From the NCBI GenBank assembly GCA_017745115.1, contig JAGIAA010000025.1:1-38842 (forward strand): a stretch of 38,842 nt of DNA, in the 5' to 3' direction. A program made the position numbers and the translations under genes. Below are positions 16,374 to 24,990 of the stretch, piece by piece; positions within the stretch are counted from its first letter, which is position 1, and every line of letters starts with the position of its first letter. The notes under the pieces are model-generated. The model saw nothing but the letters and a program-made list of their open reading frames with translations, ran no database searches and was not told the DNA's origin. Source of the DNA: Sphingobium sp. GTDB taxonomy: Bacteria > Pseudomonadota > Alphaproteobacteria > Sphingomonadales > Sphingomonadaceae.

Positions 16374-17555
16374 CTAATAGCCAGTGGGCTTGAGCCAGAA
16401 GCTCTCCTGCCAGGAACCGGCCGGCGGGATGCTCTGCAGTTCCTTGTAGGTTCCAGCCTGAGCGGCGTTCATCGAATTGGAGATGCCCGCCATGGGCTCG
16501 ATGGCGATCGAGCCGCGCTCGGCCGGCACGACACTCGTAGCGGCATGGCTCAGGGGAATGGGCGGCCCTTTGCTGACGGGCGGCGGCGCGGTCCGCGGAC
16601 GTTGCGGGGCGCCGGAGGTTTCAGCCGGTCGCGCGGGCACTGCGGGTGAAAAAATCACCAGAGCTTTGAACTTGGGCCCCATGATGACCGACAGCCCCTG
16701 CCGCTTGCCCTGCAACTGGACCGTCGACCTCCCCTGGGCGTCGCGCTCCAAGTCGGAGAACAGATCGTCGATGGTCCGGGTGGCGAAGCGGCTGAGCGGC
16801 ATATTGTGGGGATCTCCGCCCCAGAAAGCCTCGGCCGGCTCGGTCTTGCCGGTTGGAATCTTGGTGTCGGTCAGCTCCCAATGCGTCTTGGCCGGAACGT
16901 TCAGCGTCCACTCGCTGCGATTGCTGTCGGTCAGCCAGAAAAAGGGATGGTAGCCTATGGAGACCGGCATCGGCTCGCTCGCCAGATTGTCTATCTTTAG
17001 ACGCACTTCAAGCGCGCCGCCGCTGAGGCGAAAGCTCCTGGTCAGAACATGCGCGAACGGGAAGTTCTGCATGTAGAGCGGGTTTCGGTAGAATTCGAGC
17101 TTCTCGGTGATCCAGGCCCCCCGGGCATCGGCCTTGGCTTCGACAACCTTCCATGTGGCAGCGGCGGACAGATAGCCATGTATCGGGATGGGACCCCGGA
17201 CGGTGCCATTTTCGAGATCGAAATTATATTTCCGGCCATTGGCGTAGAAGTAGGTCCCGTCCAGGCGATTGGCGAAGGGGGCGAGCAGCGGAATCCCGTT
17301 CAATCCCGGGTTCGCTCGCATCTCGTCTACGGACTTGATCCCCATGCGGATGACGTCGTGCCCCTTGATCACGATCTCATACGGGTTGGCGACCGGCGTC
17401 AACACCGAGACGACAATGTCCGCCCGACCGTCGCGCAGCTGCACCACATCGCCTGTGGTCCTGATGCTGTAGCGCGGCGCGGCCGAGGCGATCGTCGGCG
17501 CGGCCATCGCGATGAGGGCAGCAGCCGCTGCTCTGACGGTTCCGATCATGCGCAT
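16374..17555 (-). CDS. Exported aldose 1-epimerase (galactose mutarotase fold)
   Basis: Aldose 1-epimerases interconvert alpha and beta anomers of sugars. This 393-residue protein has a Sec signal peptide (AAAAALIAMAAPTIASA), so it acts in the periplasm, unlike the cytoplasmic GalM. The catalytic acid/base residues appear as His in IHGYLSAA and in IGYHPFFWL, and the Glu near the C-terminus in IEPMAGISNSMNA. A Pro-rich insertion (APQRPRTAPPPVSKGPPIP) sits before the last strands, not typical for the family. A mutarotase next to sugar-type dehydrogenases and a lactonase supports periplasmic aldose oxidation. It converges with the LysR gene and is divergent from the NHL protein. Confidence 0.85.
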   Translation of the reverse strand: MRMIGTVRAAAAALIAMAAPTIASAAPRYSIRTTGDVVQLRDGRADIVVSVLTPVANPYEIVIKGHDVIRMGIKSVDEMRANPGLNGIPLLAPFANRLDGTYFYANGRKYNFDLENGTVRGPIPIHGYLSAAATWKVVEAKADARGAWITEKLEFYRNPLYMQNFPFAHVLTRSFRLSGGALEVRLKIDNLASEPMPVSIGYHPFFWLTDSNRSEWTLNVPAKTHWELTDTKIPTGKTEPAEAFWGGDPHNMPLSRFATRTIDDLFSDLERDAQGRSTVQLQGKRQGLSVIMGPKFKALVIFSPAVPARPAETSGAPQRPRTAPPPVSKGPPIPLSHAATSVVPAERGSIAIEPMAGISNSMNAAQAGTYKELQSIPPAGSWQESFWLKPTGY

Positions 17556-17849
17556 CGCCCCACCCTATCTCGTTTGCGCCGAGTTTATGATCGGCGACGC
17601 AGCGCAACAAATCGCGATAATGGGCATCTGCGATCAAGCAACGCGATCGGTCAGGGCTTGCAGAGCCCCGGCCCGGAGGCCACCGATCACGAACGCTGAT
17701 CGTTCGGGGCGCTAATCCGATTTGCTTGCGCCATCGGAGCTTAGCATCGTGAACCAAGGCCGGACGCGCGCCATCGGGCGGTTGCGGCCCATCCGCAGCG
17801 GTGGCGCGGCCGGCACGAGATCATAACACGTCTTATGAGGGGCAGGAAC

Positions 17850-19286
17850 ATGGTGAACGGCGTTCTTCGGGTTACGCTAGCCTCGGGCAAGCGTCTGCTG
17901 GCCGGCTGCGGCGCGTCGGCACTGGCGTTCACCAGCTGCGCGGCGGTCGCGCAAACCGTGCCGACCAGCGGCCCGGCCGAGAACGGCCAGCCCGAATGGT
18001 TCATCTACCAGGCACCGCCGCGCGGACCGGGTGGGCCGGTTGGTCCGGGCGGGCCGGGTGGCCCGCGCCCGGCCGCGCCGATCCCGCAATGCGAGGCGGA
18101 CGCCACCCGGCTCGGCATCGCCGGCGGCGCGGATCGCAACGAGTTGATGAAGCGCTGGAAGGAAGTGTCGCCGGCCTGCGTCGCGGCACTTGAGCTGCCG
18201 ACCGTTACCGAGACCACGATCGACCGTTCGGGCACGCCGACCTGCGTGCGGTCGGTGATCTGCATGTCGAGCAACGGTCAGGGCATCAGCTGGAACGTCA
18301 ATCCCAGCGGCTTGTACAACGGCACCAACAATGTTCAGCGGGTGCAGTGGCGCTCCGACCCGGTGAACCTCGGCTACAAGCCGACCTATCCCTACACGCT
18401 GATCAAGGGTGCCAGCGGCGCGGTCTCGGTTGGTGTCGACTCCAAGGATAATCTCTGGGTGATCCAGCGCGCGCCGGTCGGCGTCGACGCGATCAGCAAG
18501 TTCGATGCGAACGGCAAGCTGCTGTTCACGCTGGGCGACAGCGTCATTGGCCACTTCCACAAGGCGCACGGCATGGCCGTCGACGCGCAGGACAATGCCT
18601 GGTTCGCCGATCCGAGCGGCGCCGTCATTCTGCAGATCAGCCCGCAGGGCAAGGTGCTGAAGACTCTCGGCACGCGCGGCAAGCGCGGCGACTGGGATGA
18701 GGCAAAGGGCCAGCGGCTGCTTTGGGAGCCGGTGTCCATCGCCTTCGACCCGCGCAACGGCGACATGTACATCGGTGAGGGTCACGGTGCCGAGAGCCCC
18801 AACGACCGTCAATCGGGCGAACCGCACAACACCTCGGGTGCCGCGCGCATCATCCGCCTCGACAAGAACGGCAACTTCATCAGCCAGCTCTATGGCAACA
18901 TGATGGGCGCGGGCCACTTCTGGCAGGCGCACGACCTCGCGATCGACCCGACCAATGGCGACCTTTGGATCGGCGACCGCGAGGAATACCGGATCGTCAT
19001 TTACTCGAACAAGGGCGAGTTCAAGAAGACGATCCAGATGCGCAATCTGGTCTGCAACATCGCCTTCGACAAGGAAGGCAATCCGTGGATCGGCACTGGC
19101 CTCGACGGCCAGTTCCTGAAGCTGGACCGCAACGGCAAGATCCTCGGCGCCATCGGCAATGGCCCAGGCAATGGCGAGGGGCAGATCGGCGAGACCGGCT
19201 ACATCCGCTGGGACAGTATGGGCAATCTGATCACCGGATCGACCACCCAGCCGCGCGTCACCGTGTGGGTCGCACCCAAAAAATAG
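17850..19286 (+). CDS. Exported NHL-repeat beta-propeller protein with Gly/Pro-rich linker
   Basis: A 478-residue exported protein. After a signal peptide (ALAFTSCAAVAQT) comes a collagen-like segment of Gly-Pro-X triplets (GPGGPVGPGGPGGPRP), a Cys-containing helical region, then a six-bladed NHL-type propeller. The blades are recognisable by repeats of the type VDSKDNLWVIQR, VDAQDNAWFADP, DPRNGDMYIGEG, DPTNGDLWIGDR and DKEGNPWIGTG. Relatives include peptidyl-alpha-hydroxyglycine lyase-like and other NHL proteins; catalytic residues cannot be assigned. The start at 17850 follows AGGGGCAGGA; an in-frame ATG at 17835 is possible. It probably works with the other propeller proteins of the cluster. 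Confidence 0.82.
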   Translation: MVNGVLRVTLASGKRLLAGCGASALAFTSCAAVAQTVPTSGPAENGQPEWFIYQAPPRGPGGPVGPGGPGGPRPAAPIPQCEADATRLGIAGGADRNELMKRWKEVSPACVAALELPTVTETTIDRSGTPTCVRSVICMSSNGQGISWNVNPSGLYNGTNNVQRVQWRSDPVNLGYKPTYPYTLIKGASGAVSVGVDSKDNLWVIQRAPVGVDAISKFDANGKLLFTLGDSVIGHFHKAHGMAVDAQDNAWFADPSGAVILQISPQGKVLKTLGTRGKRGDWDEAKGQRLLWEPVSIAFDPRNGDMYIGEGHGAESPNDRQSGEPHNTSGAARIIRLDKNGNFISQLYGNMMGAGHFWQAHDLAIDPTNGDLWIGDREEYRIVIYSNKGEFKKTIQMRNLVCNIAFDKEGNPWIGTGLDGQFLKLDRNGKILGAIGNGPGNGEGQIGETGYIRWDSMGNLITGSTTQPRVTVWVAPKK

Positions 19287-19333
19287 CCGGAAATCGGACC
19301 GCCAATATCGGAGCGTCAATCGGATCGACCTGA

Positions 19334-19351
19334 GCCGGGCTCGCGCCCGGC
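19334..19351. terminator. GC-rich hairpin between converging NHL and dehydrogenase genes
   Basis: A 7-bp stem (GCCGGGC-tcgc-GCCCGGC) lies in the 89-bp gap between two converging genes. No T-tract follows, so it is only a weak terminator candidate. Confidence 0.35.
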
Positions 19352-19375
19352 CCGGATCGGCTCGCTAAGGCCTTG

Positions 19376-20935
19376 CTACGGCTGAGGGATCAACCGCACG
19401 ACCATGCCGGGCGTTGAGCTGCCGGTCCCCACGGGTGAGCCGGTGGCGTTCTGCAGCAAGATATACAGCAGATTGTCCGGCCCTATGATGACCGCCCGGG
19501 TGCGGCCATATTGGTCCCACAGCATCTCCTGGTCCGCGATCTTGCGGCCCTGGATCTCGTAGCGGATCAGCTTCTGGCCGGTCAGCGCGGTCAGAAACAG
19601 ATTATTCGTCCATCCTGGATATTTATTCCCCTTGTTGAAGACGATACCGCTCGGTCCGATCGCAGGCGTATAGTAGCGGATCGGGTCTTCCATGCCGTCC
19701 TTGTGCTGCAGGTTGATGCCGGGCTGGAGACCCTTGGTGACCACGCCCCATCCGTAATTATGCCCCTTCTCGATGATGTTGATTTCATCGCCGCCCGTAG
19801 GACCGTGCTCGCTTTCCCAGAGCAGGCCGGTGCGCGGATCATAGGAGAGGCCTTCGGCGTTGCGGTTGCCGATGGTCCAGATCGTTTTGATGGCGCCGGG
19901 GGTTTTGTAGAACGGATTGTCAGCGGGCGCCGAGCCATCGAGGTTGACGCGGTGGATCTTGCCCAGGGGCGAATCCAGCCGCTGAGAATGGGTCATGTCG
20001 CCCCGGTCGCCCAGCGTGTAGAAAATATGTCCCTTGCCATCGACGAGGAAACGCGATCCGTAGTGAATGACGCTCGGCGTATACATCGCGTCCGGGCCGC
20101 GGAAGATGTCCTGCTGGTTGACCCACTCGCCCTTGGCGTTGATCTGGCCGCGCACGATGCGGGTCATCGCCGGCGGCAGCTGGGGGCCCTCTTTCGTGAT
20201 TGGACCTGGACCCGGCAGGGGTTTGTCATAGCCAGGCAGGACCTCGGCGTAGGACAGATAGACCCAGGGGTTCTTGGGATCGCCAGCAACCGCGATGTCG
20301 AAAAAGCCGCCGTCCTGCCGGACCCATGGCGTCGGCGTGCCCGTCACCGTTTGCGGAATGCCTCCCTTCTTCACGTCGACGATGCGAATTTTGCCCGGCC
20401 GCTCGGTCACGAGCAGACGGCCGTCCGGCAGAAAGGCTTCGCCCCACGGCGTGTCGATGTTCGCGGCCACCACGTCGATGCGAACGGTCTGCTTCTTGGT
20501 TTTGAGGACGAGATTGGTGGGGTCTTTTACGGCAGGGCCGGCCTTTGCGAGCTGACCGCTGCGGATCCGCAGATAGGCCAGCAGGCGGCCGATCCGGGCG
20601 TCGTCGAGCTGGCCTTTGAAGGCGGGCATGCCGCTATTGGGCAGGCCGTTGAGGATGGTTGTCTGCAACTGTTCGTCGGATCGTTCGGCGAGCAGGGCGG
20701 GATTGAACAGGCTGGGACCGCGCCCGCCTGAGAGGTCCGTTCCATGGCAGCTCGAGCAGCTGTTGGTATAGGTGTCAGCCGCGTCGCCCATTCCGAAAAC
20801 GGCTGCCGTCGGAACGCCGAGCGGCCCGATCGCGCCCGCTGGAGGCAAGGCGGCCGATTGCTGCGCCAACACCTGCTGTACGCCGAACAGCGTGAAACAC
20901 CCTGCGGCACAAGCGATCTTCAGTTTTGCGTTCAC
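19376..20935 (-). CDS. Cytochrome c-fused PQQ aldose/sorbosone dehydrogenase
   Basis: A 519-residue periplasmic quinoprotein. The signal peptide (KLKIACAAGCFTLFGVQQVLAQ) is followed by a cytochrome c domain with C60-S-S-C63-H64 and a Met ligand region (NSGMPAFKGQL), then a six-bladed propeller of the soluble glucose/aldose sugar dehydrogenase (Asd/YliI, L-sorbosone dehydrogenase) family. Diagnostic blade motifs are GGFFDIAVAGDP, SPLGKIHRVNLDGS, NRNAEGLSYDP and SEHGPTGGDEIN. Fusion to cytochrome c implies direct electron transfer from PQQ to the respiratory chain. GTG 20935 is chosen for its AGGGAG Shine-Dalgarno and the signal peptide directly after it; ATG 20959 is an alternative. No pqq biosynthesis gene is in the window. 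Confidence 0.88.
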   Translation of the reverse strand: MNAKLKIACAAGCFTLFGVQQVLAQQSAALPPAGAIGPLGVPTAAVFGMGDAADTYTNSCSSCHGTDLSGGRGPSLFNPALLAERSDEQLQTTILNGLPNSGMPAFKGQLDDARIGRLLAYLRIRSGQLAKAGPAVKDPTNLVLKTKKQTVRIDVVAANIDTPWGEAFLPDGRLLVTERPGKIRIVDVKKGGIPQTVTGTPTPWVRQDGGFFDIAVAGDPKNPWVYLSYAEVLPGYDKPLPGPGPITKEGPQLPPAMTRIVRGQINAKGEWVNQQDIFRGPDAMYTPSVIHYGSRFLVDGKGHIFYTLGDRGDMTHSQRLDSPLGKIHRVNLDGSAPADNPFYKTPGAIKTIWTIGNRNAEGLSYDPRTGLLWESEHGPTGGDEINIIEKGHNYGWGVVTKGLQPGINLQHKDGMEDPIRYYTPAIGPSGIVFNKGNKYPGWTNNLFLTALTGQKLIRYEIQGRKIADQEMLWDQYGRTRAVIIGPDNLLYILLQNATGSPVGTGSSTPGMVVRLIPQP

Positions 20936-21284
20936 GGCCACTCCCTGATGCTCGTTCATTCTTATCGAGTTCAAAGGTGGCAGAGCCCTCCGTCGGTCGC
21001 CAGCGCATTTCCGGCCGAAGCGATACTGCAATTCAAGTGAGCGATCAGCTTTGAGTATTTGGGGGAGGGCTGTTGTTTCCGCTTGATATCGATCCGTAAT
21101 CGCTGATGGATCAATTGTGATTGGGCGTTTCCGCCGATCCGCCTTTAACTGATCATGATACCGAGCAGGCGGCCCACATTTGCGACATTGGGCAAGCACT
21201 GGCGCGACTGGGGAGGGTGATGGAGCAAACGCGTGCCAAGGCGAATTACGCCTCCATTCCCATTTCAACAGAGTTCGGAGAGCA
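20936..21284. promoter_or_regulatory. Divergent promoter region, dehydrogenase / MFS transporter
   Basis: A 349-bp gap between divergent genes, AT-richer than its surroundings. It contains short dyads such as GATCC...GGATC (around 21091-21115) and an ATCAATTGTGAT element near 21112, plausible sites for the cluster's LysR regulator. No exact promoter could be fixed. Confidence 0.45.
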
Positions 21285-22583
21285 ATGATGACCGCCGCGC
21301 CGTCTCGACGCCCAACACGCGTGCGCCATATCGTTCTCTGGCTCACCGTCGCTCTTTATCTGATAACCTATATGGACCGCGTGGCGATATCGGCTGCAGT
21401 GCCGTCCATTCAGCGCGAATTCGGCTTTTCCACGATCACGATCGGCTGGGTTCTCGCTGCCTTTCAGATCAGCTACACGATCTTCAACATCCCGTCGGGC
21501 TGGTTCGGGGACCGGATCGGGCCACGCAAGGCGCTGACCATCATCGTGACGTGGTGGTCGGCTTTCACGGCGCTCACGGCGATGACTTTCTCGGCAACAT
21601 CAATGATCGTGTGCCGCTTTCTGTTCGGCGTCGGCGAGTCCGGCGCCTTTCCGATCGCGACCCGCTCCCTGTCCAACTGGATGTTGCCGACCGAGCGTGG
21701 CTGGGCGCAGGGGGCCACACATGCCGGCTCACGCCTTGGGGGCGCCGTGACACCGGTCATCGTGGCGGCTATCATCGCGGTCTGGGGCTGGCGGGCGCCG
21801 TTCCTGATCTTCGCGCTGTTCGGCCTGCTTTGGGGCCTGGTGTGGTTCATCTATTATCGCGACAGGCCGGACGAGCATGGCTCCGTCAACCAGGCCGAGC
21901 GCGACATGATCCGCGCGGCGCTGAACCGTAAGGAACGAGCCAGCCACAATGTCCCGTGGAAGCAGATTCTCAGCAGTCCCCAGATGTGGCTCCTGGCGGC
22001 GATGTACGCCTGCTACGGCTACAGCCTCAATATTTACCTGTCCTGGTTTCCGAAATATCTCGTGGACACCCACGATATGGATCTGACGACGATGGGGATG
22101 TACGCCAGCTTCCCCTTGACCGCGGGCGTGGCCGGCGACCTTCTTGGCGGGTGGATTTCCGATCGGCTGGTGAAGCGCGCGGGGCTGACCTGGGCGCGCC
22201 GTCTTGTCGCGATGATCGGCTTCCTCGGCGCTGGCGGGTTCATCATGCTTGCGATCAACATTCCTGACCCGGAAATCGGGATTTGGGTCTTCGCGCTCGC
22301 GGTCTTTTTCCTTGAGCTTACCGTGGGCGTGTCCTGGGCGGTGGCGCTGGACATCGGAGATGAATTTGCCGGCTCGGTGTCGGCGGTCATGAACACCACT
22401 GGGAGCATCGGTCAGACGGTTTCGGCGGCAGGCACGGCCTATCTGGTCACAGCGTATAGCTGGAACGCTGCCTTTTCCGTGCTGGGAATCCTCGGCCTGA
22501 TCGCGGCGATGCTGTTCACTCGGATCGACGCATCGAAGCGAGTCTATGGCGAGGCCGGGTCTGCTGAGGACTTGGCTGCATAA
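21285..22583 (+). CDS. MFS transporter, anion:cation symporter (ACS) family
   Basis: A 432-residue, 12-helix inner-membrane carrier. The N-terminal half carries the ACS signatures YMDRVAISAAVPSIQREFG, FNIPSGWFGDRIGPRKAL and FLFGVGESGAFPIATRS, shared with transporters for galactonate, glucarate, phthalate and other organic anions that enter with protons. A cytoplasmic loop is seen around NRKERASHNVPWKQIL, and the second half repeats the GD-x-GGWISDRL motif. ACS membership points to an acid as cargo, in line with oxidation of the substrate in the periplasm before import. ATG 21285 follows GGAGAG; the next codon is ATG as well. It precedes the AMDase-like gene by about 240 bp. Confidence 0.9.
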   Translation: MMTAAPSRRPTRVRHIVLWLTVALYLITYMDRVAISAAVPSIQREFGFSTITIGWVLAAFQISYTIFNIPSGWFGDRIGPRKALTIIVTWWSAFTALTAMTFSATSMIVCRFLFGVGESGAFPIATRSLSNWMLPTERGWAQGATHAGSRLGGAVTPVIVAAIIAVWGWRAPFLIFALFGLLWGLVWFIYYRDRPDEHGSVNQAERDMIRAALNRKERASHNVPWKQILSSPQMWLLAAMYACYGYSLNIYLSWFPKYLVDTHDMDLTTMGMYASFPLTAGVAGDLLGGWISDRLVKRAGLTWARRLVAMIGFLGAGGFIMLAINIPDPEIGIWVFALAVFFLELTVGVSWAVALDIGDEFAGSVSAVMNTTGSIGQTVSAAGTAYLVTAYSWNAAFSVLGILGLIAAMLFTRIDASKRVYGEAGSAEDLAA

Positions 22584-22659
22584 CTTTGATCGCTCGTGAT
22601 GTTATTGCGATTTGTGGGACGCTCACGAAGATCCCACCACTTCGGGACGCGGTTTTTTG

Positions 22660-22681
22660 CTTTCGCTGATCGTAGCGAAAG
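22660..22681. promoter_or_regulatory. Perfect dyad upstream of the first AMDase-like gene
   Basis: An 8-bp perfect inverted repeat with a 6-nt spacer (CTTTCGCT-N6-AGCGAAAG) lies about 145 bp before the gene. It is preceded, not followed, by a T-run, so it is more like an operator than a plus-strand terminator; it might also mark the end of the MFS transcript. Confidence 0.4.
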
Positions 22682-22802
22682 GTGGTCGATCGAAAGCGGG
22701 GGAGCCGAAAGCCCCTGCGAGTGTCACGGTGATATTGTTGTCGAGAAACGCCGGCCTGGCCTCTCTTGCGGCAGTATGCCCCGATTTCGGATTCTTCGGA
22801 GA

Positions 22803-23027
22803 GATTGATGACTGGAGGAAATCAGGTGGTGAGCGGGGCAGGGATGGCAGGGGTTCGTTTTGACGAGGACCGGTTTCCGGATGCGATGGGCTGGCGAGCG
22901 AAGTTTGGGATTTTGACGCCGGCGCCGAACACGATCGTCGAGAACGAGATGCACGAGATGGCGCCGGCTGGCGTGGTGAACATCGTGAACCGCTATTATG
23001 TGCCGAACCAGAAGGTGCGGTCGGACG
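22803..23027 (+). repeat. Direct repeat, copy 1 (5' part of the AMDase-like gene)
   Basis: This 225-bp stretch reappears at 38618-38842 with 221 identical positions. The identity starts a few bases before the Shine-Dalgarno and runs to the window end, so the true repeat is probably the whole gene. Differences are at 22891, 22921, 22969 and 22972, all at third codon positions. Confidence 0.97.
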
Positions 23028-23617
23028 ACGACTGGCGGCTGATCATGGCGCACACGCGGGCGAATGTGGCCAATGCGGTGGATGGTCTGGTGCAGGCGCA
23101 GATGGACCATCTGATCATGGGGATGTCGTCTGAGAGTTTCATGGGCGGTGTCGAGGGCAGCATGGCGCTGCGCAAGGAGTTGCGCGACCGGGCGGGCTGC
23201 GAGGTGACGGTAGGCGCTGAGGCGGCGGAACTGGCGTTCGAGGCGGTGGGGGCGAAGAAGATCGCGCTGCTGACGCCTTATTACCCGGTTATCGACGAGA
23301 ATGCGGTGCGTTACTTCACCGAGCGGGGTTACGAGGTGGTCGCGGTGGAAGGGCTCAAGTGCAAGAGCATCATCCATGTCGGTTCGCAGCGCCCCGACAC
23401 GCTGATCCCGGCGGTGAAGAAGCTGGCCGAGGCCAAGCCCGACGCCATCATCCAGCTTGGCACCAACCTGCGCTTCGCCCATGTCGCGGACGAAGCCGAA
23501 CGCTGGCTCGGCCTCCCCGTCTTCTCGGTCGGCGTCGCCATCTACTGGGCGGCCCTGCGCAAAATGGGCATCAACGACCAGTTCCCAGGCTTCGGTTCCC
23601 TCCTCCAAAACTTCTGA
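22826..23617 (+). CDS. Asp/Glu racemase-superfamily protein (arylmalonate decarboxylase/maleate isomerase-like), copy 1
   Basis: A 263-residue cytoplasmic protein with the two-domain fold of arylmalonate decarboxylase and maleate cis-trans isomerase. Matching landmarks are FGILTPAPNTIVENE at the N-terminus, LIMGMSSESFMGG where the first active-site loop lies, KKIALLTPYYPVIDENAVRY, and AIIQLGTNLRF plus EAERWLGLPVFS around the second site. The characterised enzymes use Cys at one or both loops; neither loop has Cys here. I chose GTG 22826 because GGAGGA sits 6 nt before it and is conserved in the second copy; ATG 22808 in frame would add six residues. The gene precedes the binding-protein and GlcG-like genes in an apparent operon. 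Confidence 0.85.
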   Translation: MVSGAGMAGVRFDEDRFPDAMGWRAKFGILTPAPNTIVENEMHEMAPAGVVNIVNRYYVPNQKVRSDDDWRLIMAHTRANVANAVDGLVQAQMDHLIMGMSSESFMGGVEGSMALRKELRDRAGCEVTVGAEAAELAFEAVGAKKIALLTPYYPVIDENAVRYFTERGYEVVAVEGLKCKSIIHVGSQRPDTLIPAVKKLAEAKPDAIIQLGTNLRFAHVADEAERWLGLPVFSVGVAIYWAALRKMGINDQFPGFGSLLQNF

Positions 23618-23658
23618 TCGAGACCTGATCGTCACATCATCGAGAAAGGCATGCGACG

Positions 23659-24429
23659 ATGACCAAAAACTCTCATTGGCTGCGCAGCTGGGGTGCCGGA
23701 GCCGGCGTCGCGCTCATGTTCTCATCGGCGGCGCCCGCGGAAACAGGCCCCGTGCTGAACGTCTACTCCACCGGTGTCGCGCAGAACGCGGCGCGCGTGA
23801 TGCAATTAATCTATGCGAAGGCAGTCCGTAACGGCTGGGAAAACGGCCCCAACTTCGTTCAGACGGGCGGGACGGATTCCCGCGTTGTCGGCCTGCTGAA
23901 GGAAGGCGCCGCCGCCGACATCGTGATTGTGCAGACGAGCGAGATGGCCGGACTGGAAAAGGCCGGCCTGGTCAAGGCCGGGACGGTCAAGCCGCTTGGC
24001 CGCGTCGACATCGCCGTGGGCGTCAAGGCGGGCGCCCCGCATCCGGACATCTCGACCTATCCGAAGTTCCGCGATGCGCTTCTGGCCGCCGGTGCAGTCG
24101 CCTACACGGACCCCAAATCGGGGAGCGCAGGTGGCAAGCTGATCGACAGCTTCCTCGACAAGCCCGAATTTGCCAATCTCAAGCGCACATACAATGCCCG
24201 GGTGGCGACCGGCGAGGTCCCAATTTGGCTCGAGGCCGCCGGACAATTGCGCGGCGCCTACGGCGTCGACGAAATCGGCCTGGTGCCGGCAAGTTTGAAC
24301 GCGCACTTGCAATTCTCGATCGCGGTCGGCGCTAACGCAAAATATCCCGAGGCCGCGCTGGCGTTCGAAAACTACGTCCTGCAGAGACAATTCGCTCCGG
24401 TCTGGACAAAATGGGGTGTGGCTCGATGA
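23659..24429 (+). CDS. ModA-like periplasmic substrate-binding protein
   Basis: A 256-residue exported solute-binding protein of the molybdate/tungstate-binding type (bacterial extracellular SBP class 11). It has a signal peptide (AGVALMFSSAAPAE), the opening strand LNVYSTGVAQNAARVM, the hinge-side motif GAAADIVIVQTSEM, GVKAGAPHPDIS and the late segment YPEAALAFENYVLQ. Related proteins without an ABC partner often bind organic ligands or act in sensing, so molybdate is not assumed. No permease or ATPase gene is nearby. Its stop overlaps the next start (ATGA), so it is coupled to the GlcG-like gene; it lies 41 bp after the AMDase-like gene. Confidence 0.82.
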   Translation: MTKNSHWLRSWGAGAGVALMFSSAAPAETGPVLNVYSTGVAQNAARVMQLIYAKAVRNGWENGPNFVQTGGTDSRVVGLLKEGAAADIVIVQTSEMAGLEKAGLVKAGTVKPLGRVDIAVGVKAGAPHPDISTYPKFRDALLAAGAVAYTDPKSGSAGGKLIDSFLDKPEFANLKRTYNARVATGEVPIWLEAAGQLRGAYGVDEIGLVPASLNAHLQFSIAVGANAKYPEAALAFENYVLQRQFAPVWTKWGVAR

Positions 24430-24980
24430 CGAAGCATATATTCGCGCGGCTCACGTTGATGAGCATGTGCGGCTCGCTGGCGACCGCCGCGGCCGATGCG
24501 CAAGTGACCTTCACGACGCCGAGCAATGAGGCTGCCCAGGCCCCACGGCCGCTGCGCGAGAGGGGCCCCGCACTTGAGCCTGCTCTGCTCGCGGCCCAGA
24601 CCGCGGTCGAGACCTGCGAGGCCCGCGGCTATCAGGTCACGGTCGCGGTGGTGGATTCGGCAGGACTGCCAGTCGTGTTGTTGTCAGGCAACGGCGCCGC
24701 GGCCATCACGCAGAGCATCGCGATGGGCAAGGCGGTCTCCGCCATGCGCAACGGCAAGCCGAGCGCTGAATTGGCGGTCCTGGCACGCACCGACAAGGAA
24801 CTCGCGGCCAGGCTGGCTGCCGACCCGCAGCAGGGCCCGCAGCGCGGCGGCGGCATCCCGATCCTGTCGGGCTCGACCGTCATTGGCGCGATCGCGGTGA
24901 GCGGCTCCCCCGATGCCGGATGGGACGTGGAATGTGCGCAAGCCGGCCTGGCCAAGGCGCTTGCAAAGCGGACGAAATAG
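24426..24980 (+). CDS. Exported GlcG/HbpS-family protein
   Basis: A 184-residue protein of the GlcG/HbpS (DUF336) family with a signal peptide (LMSMCGSLATAAADAQ). The core is readable as the helix AAQTAVETCEARGYQVTVAV, the strand VVDSAGLPVVLL, a helix rich in KAVSAMR, the glycine strand GGGIPILSG and the ending IGAIAVSGSPDAGWD. HbpS binds heme and senses redox stress; most GlcG proteins have no assigned reaction but are frequent near oxidative catabolic operons. The start is fixed by the ATGA overlap with the binding protein; an earlier in-frame ATG at 24411 lies inside that gene. Confidence 0.85.
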   Translation: MTKHIFARLTLMSMCGSLATAAADAQVTFTTPSNEAAQAPRPLRERGPALEPALLAAQTAVETCEARGYQVTVAVVDSAGLPVVLLSGNGAAAITQSIAMGKAVSAMRNGKPSAELAVLARTDKELAARLAADPQQGPQRGGGIPILSGSTVIGAIAVSGSPDAGWDVECAQAGLAKALAKRTK

Positions 24981-24990
24981 GCTCCGGCGC

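Noticed and set aside
17877..19319. 480-codon open frame antisense to the first NHL gene
   Set aside because: Shadow of the real gene; composition is not protein-like.
22596..22808. Short frame between the MFS and AMDase-like genes
   Set aside because: Covers the operator-like dyad, lacks a good start signal and has no coherent protein features.
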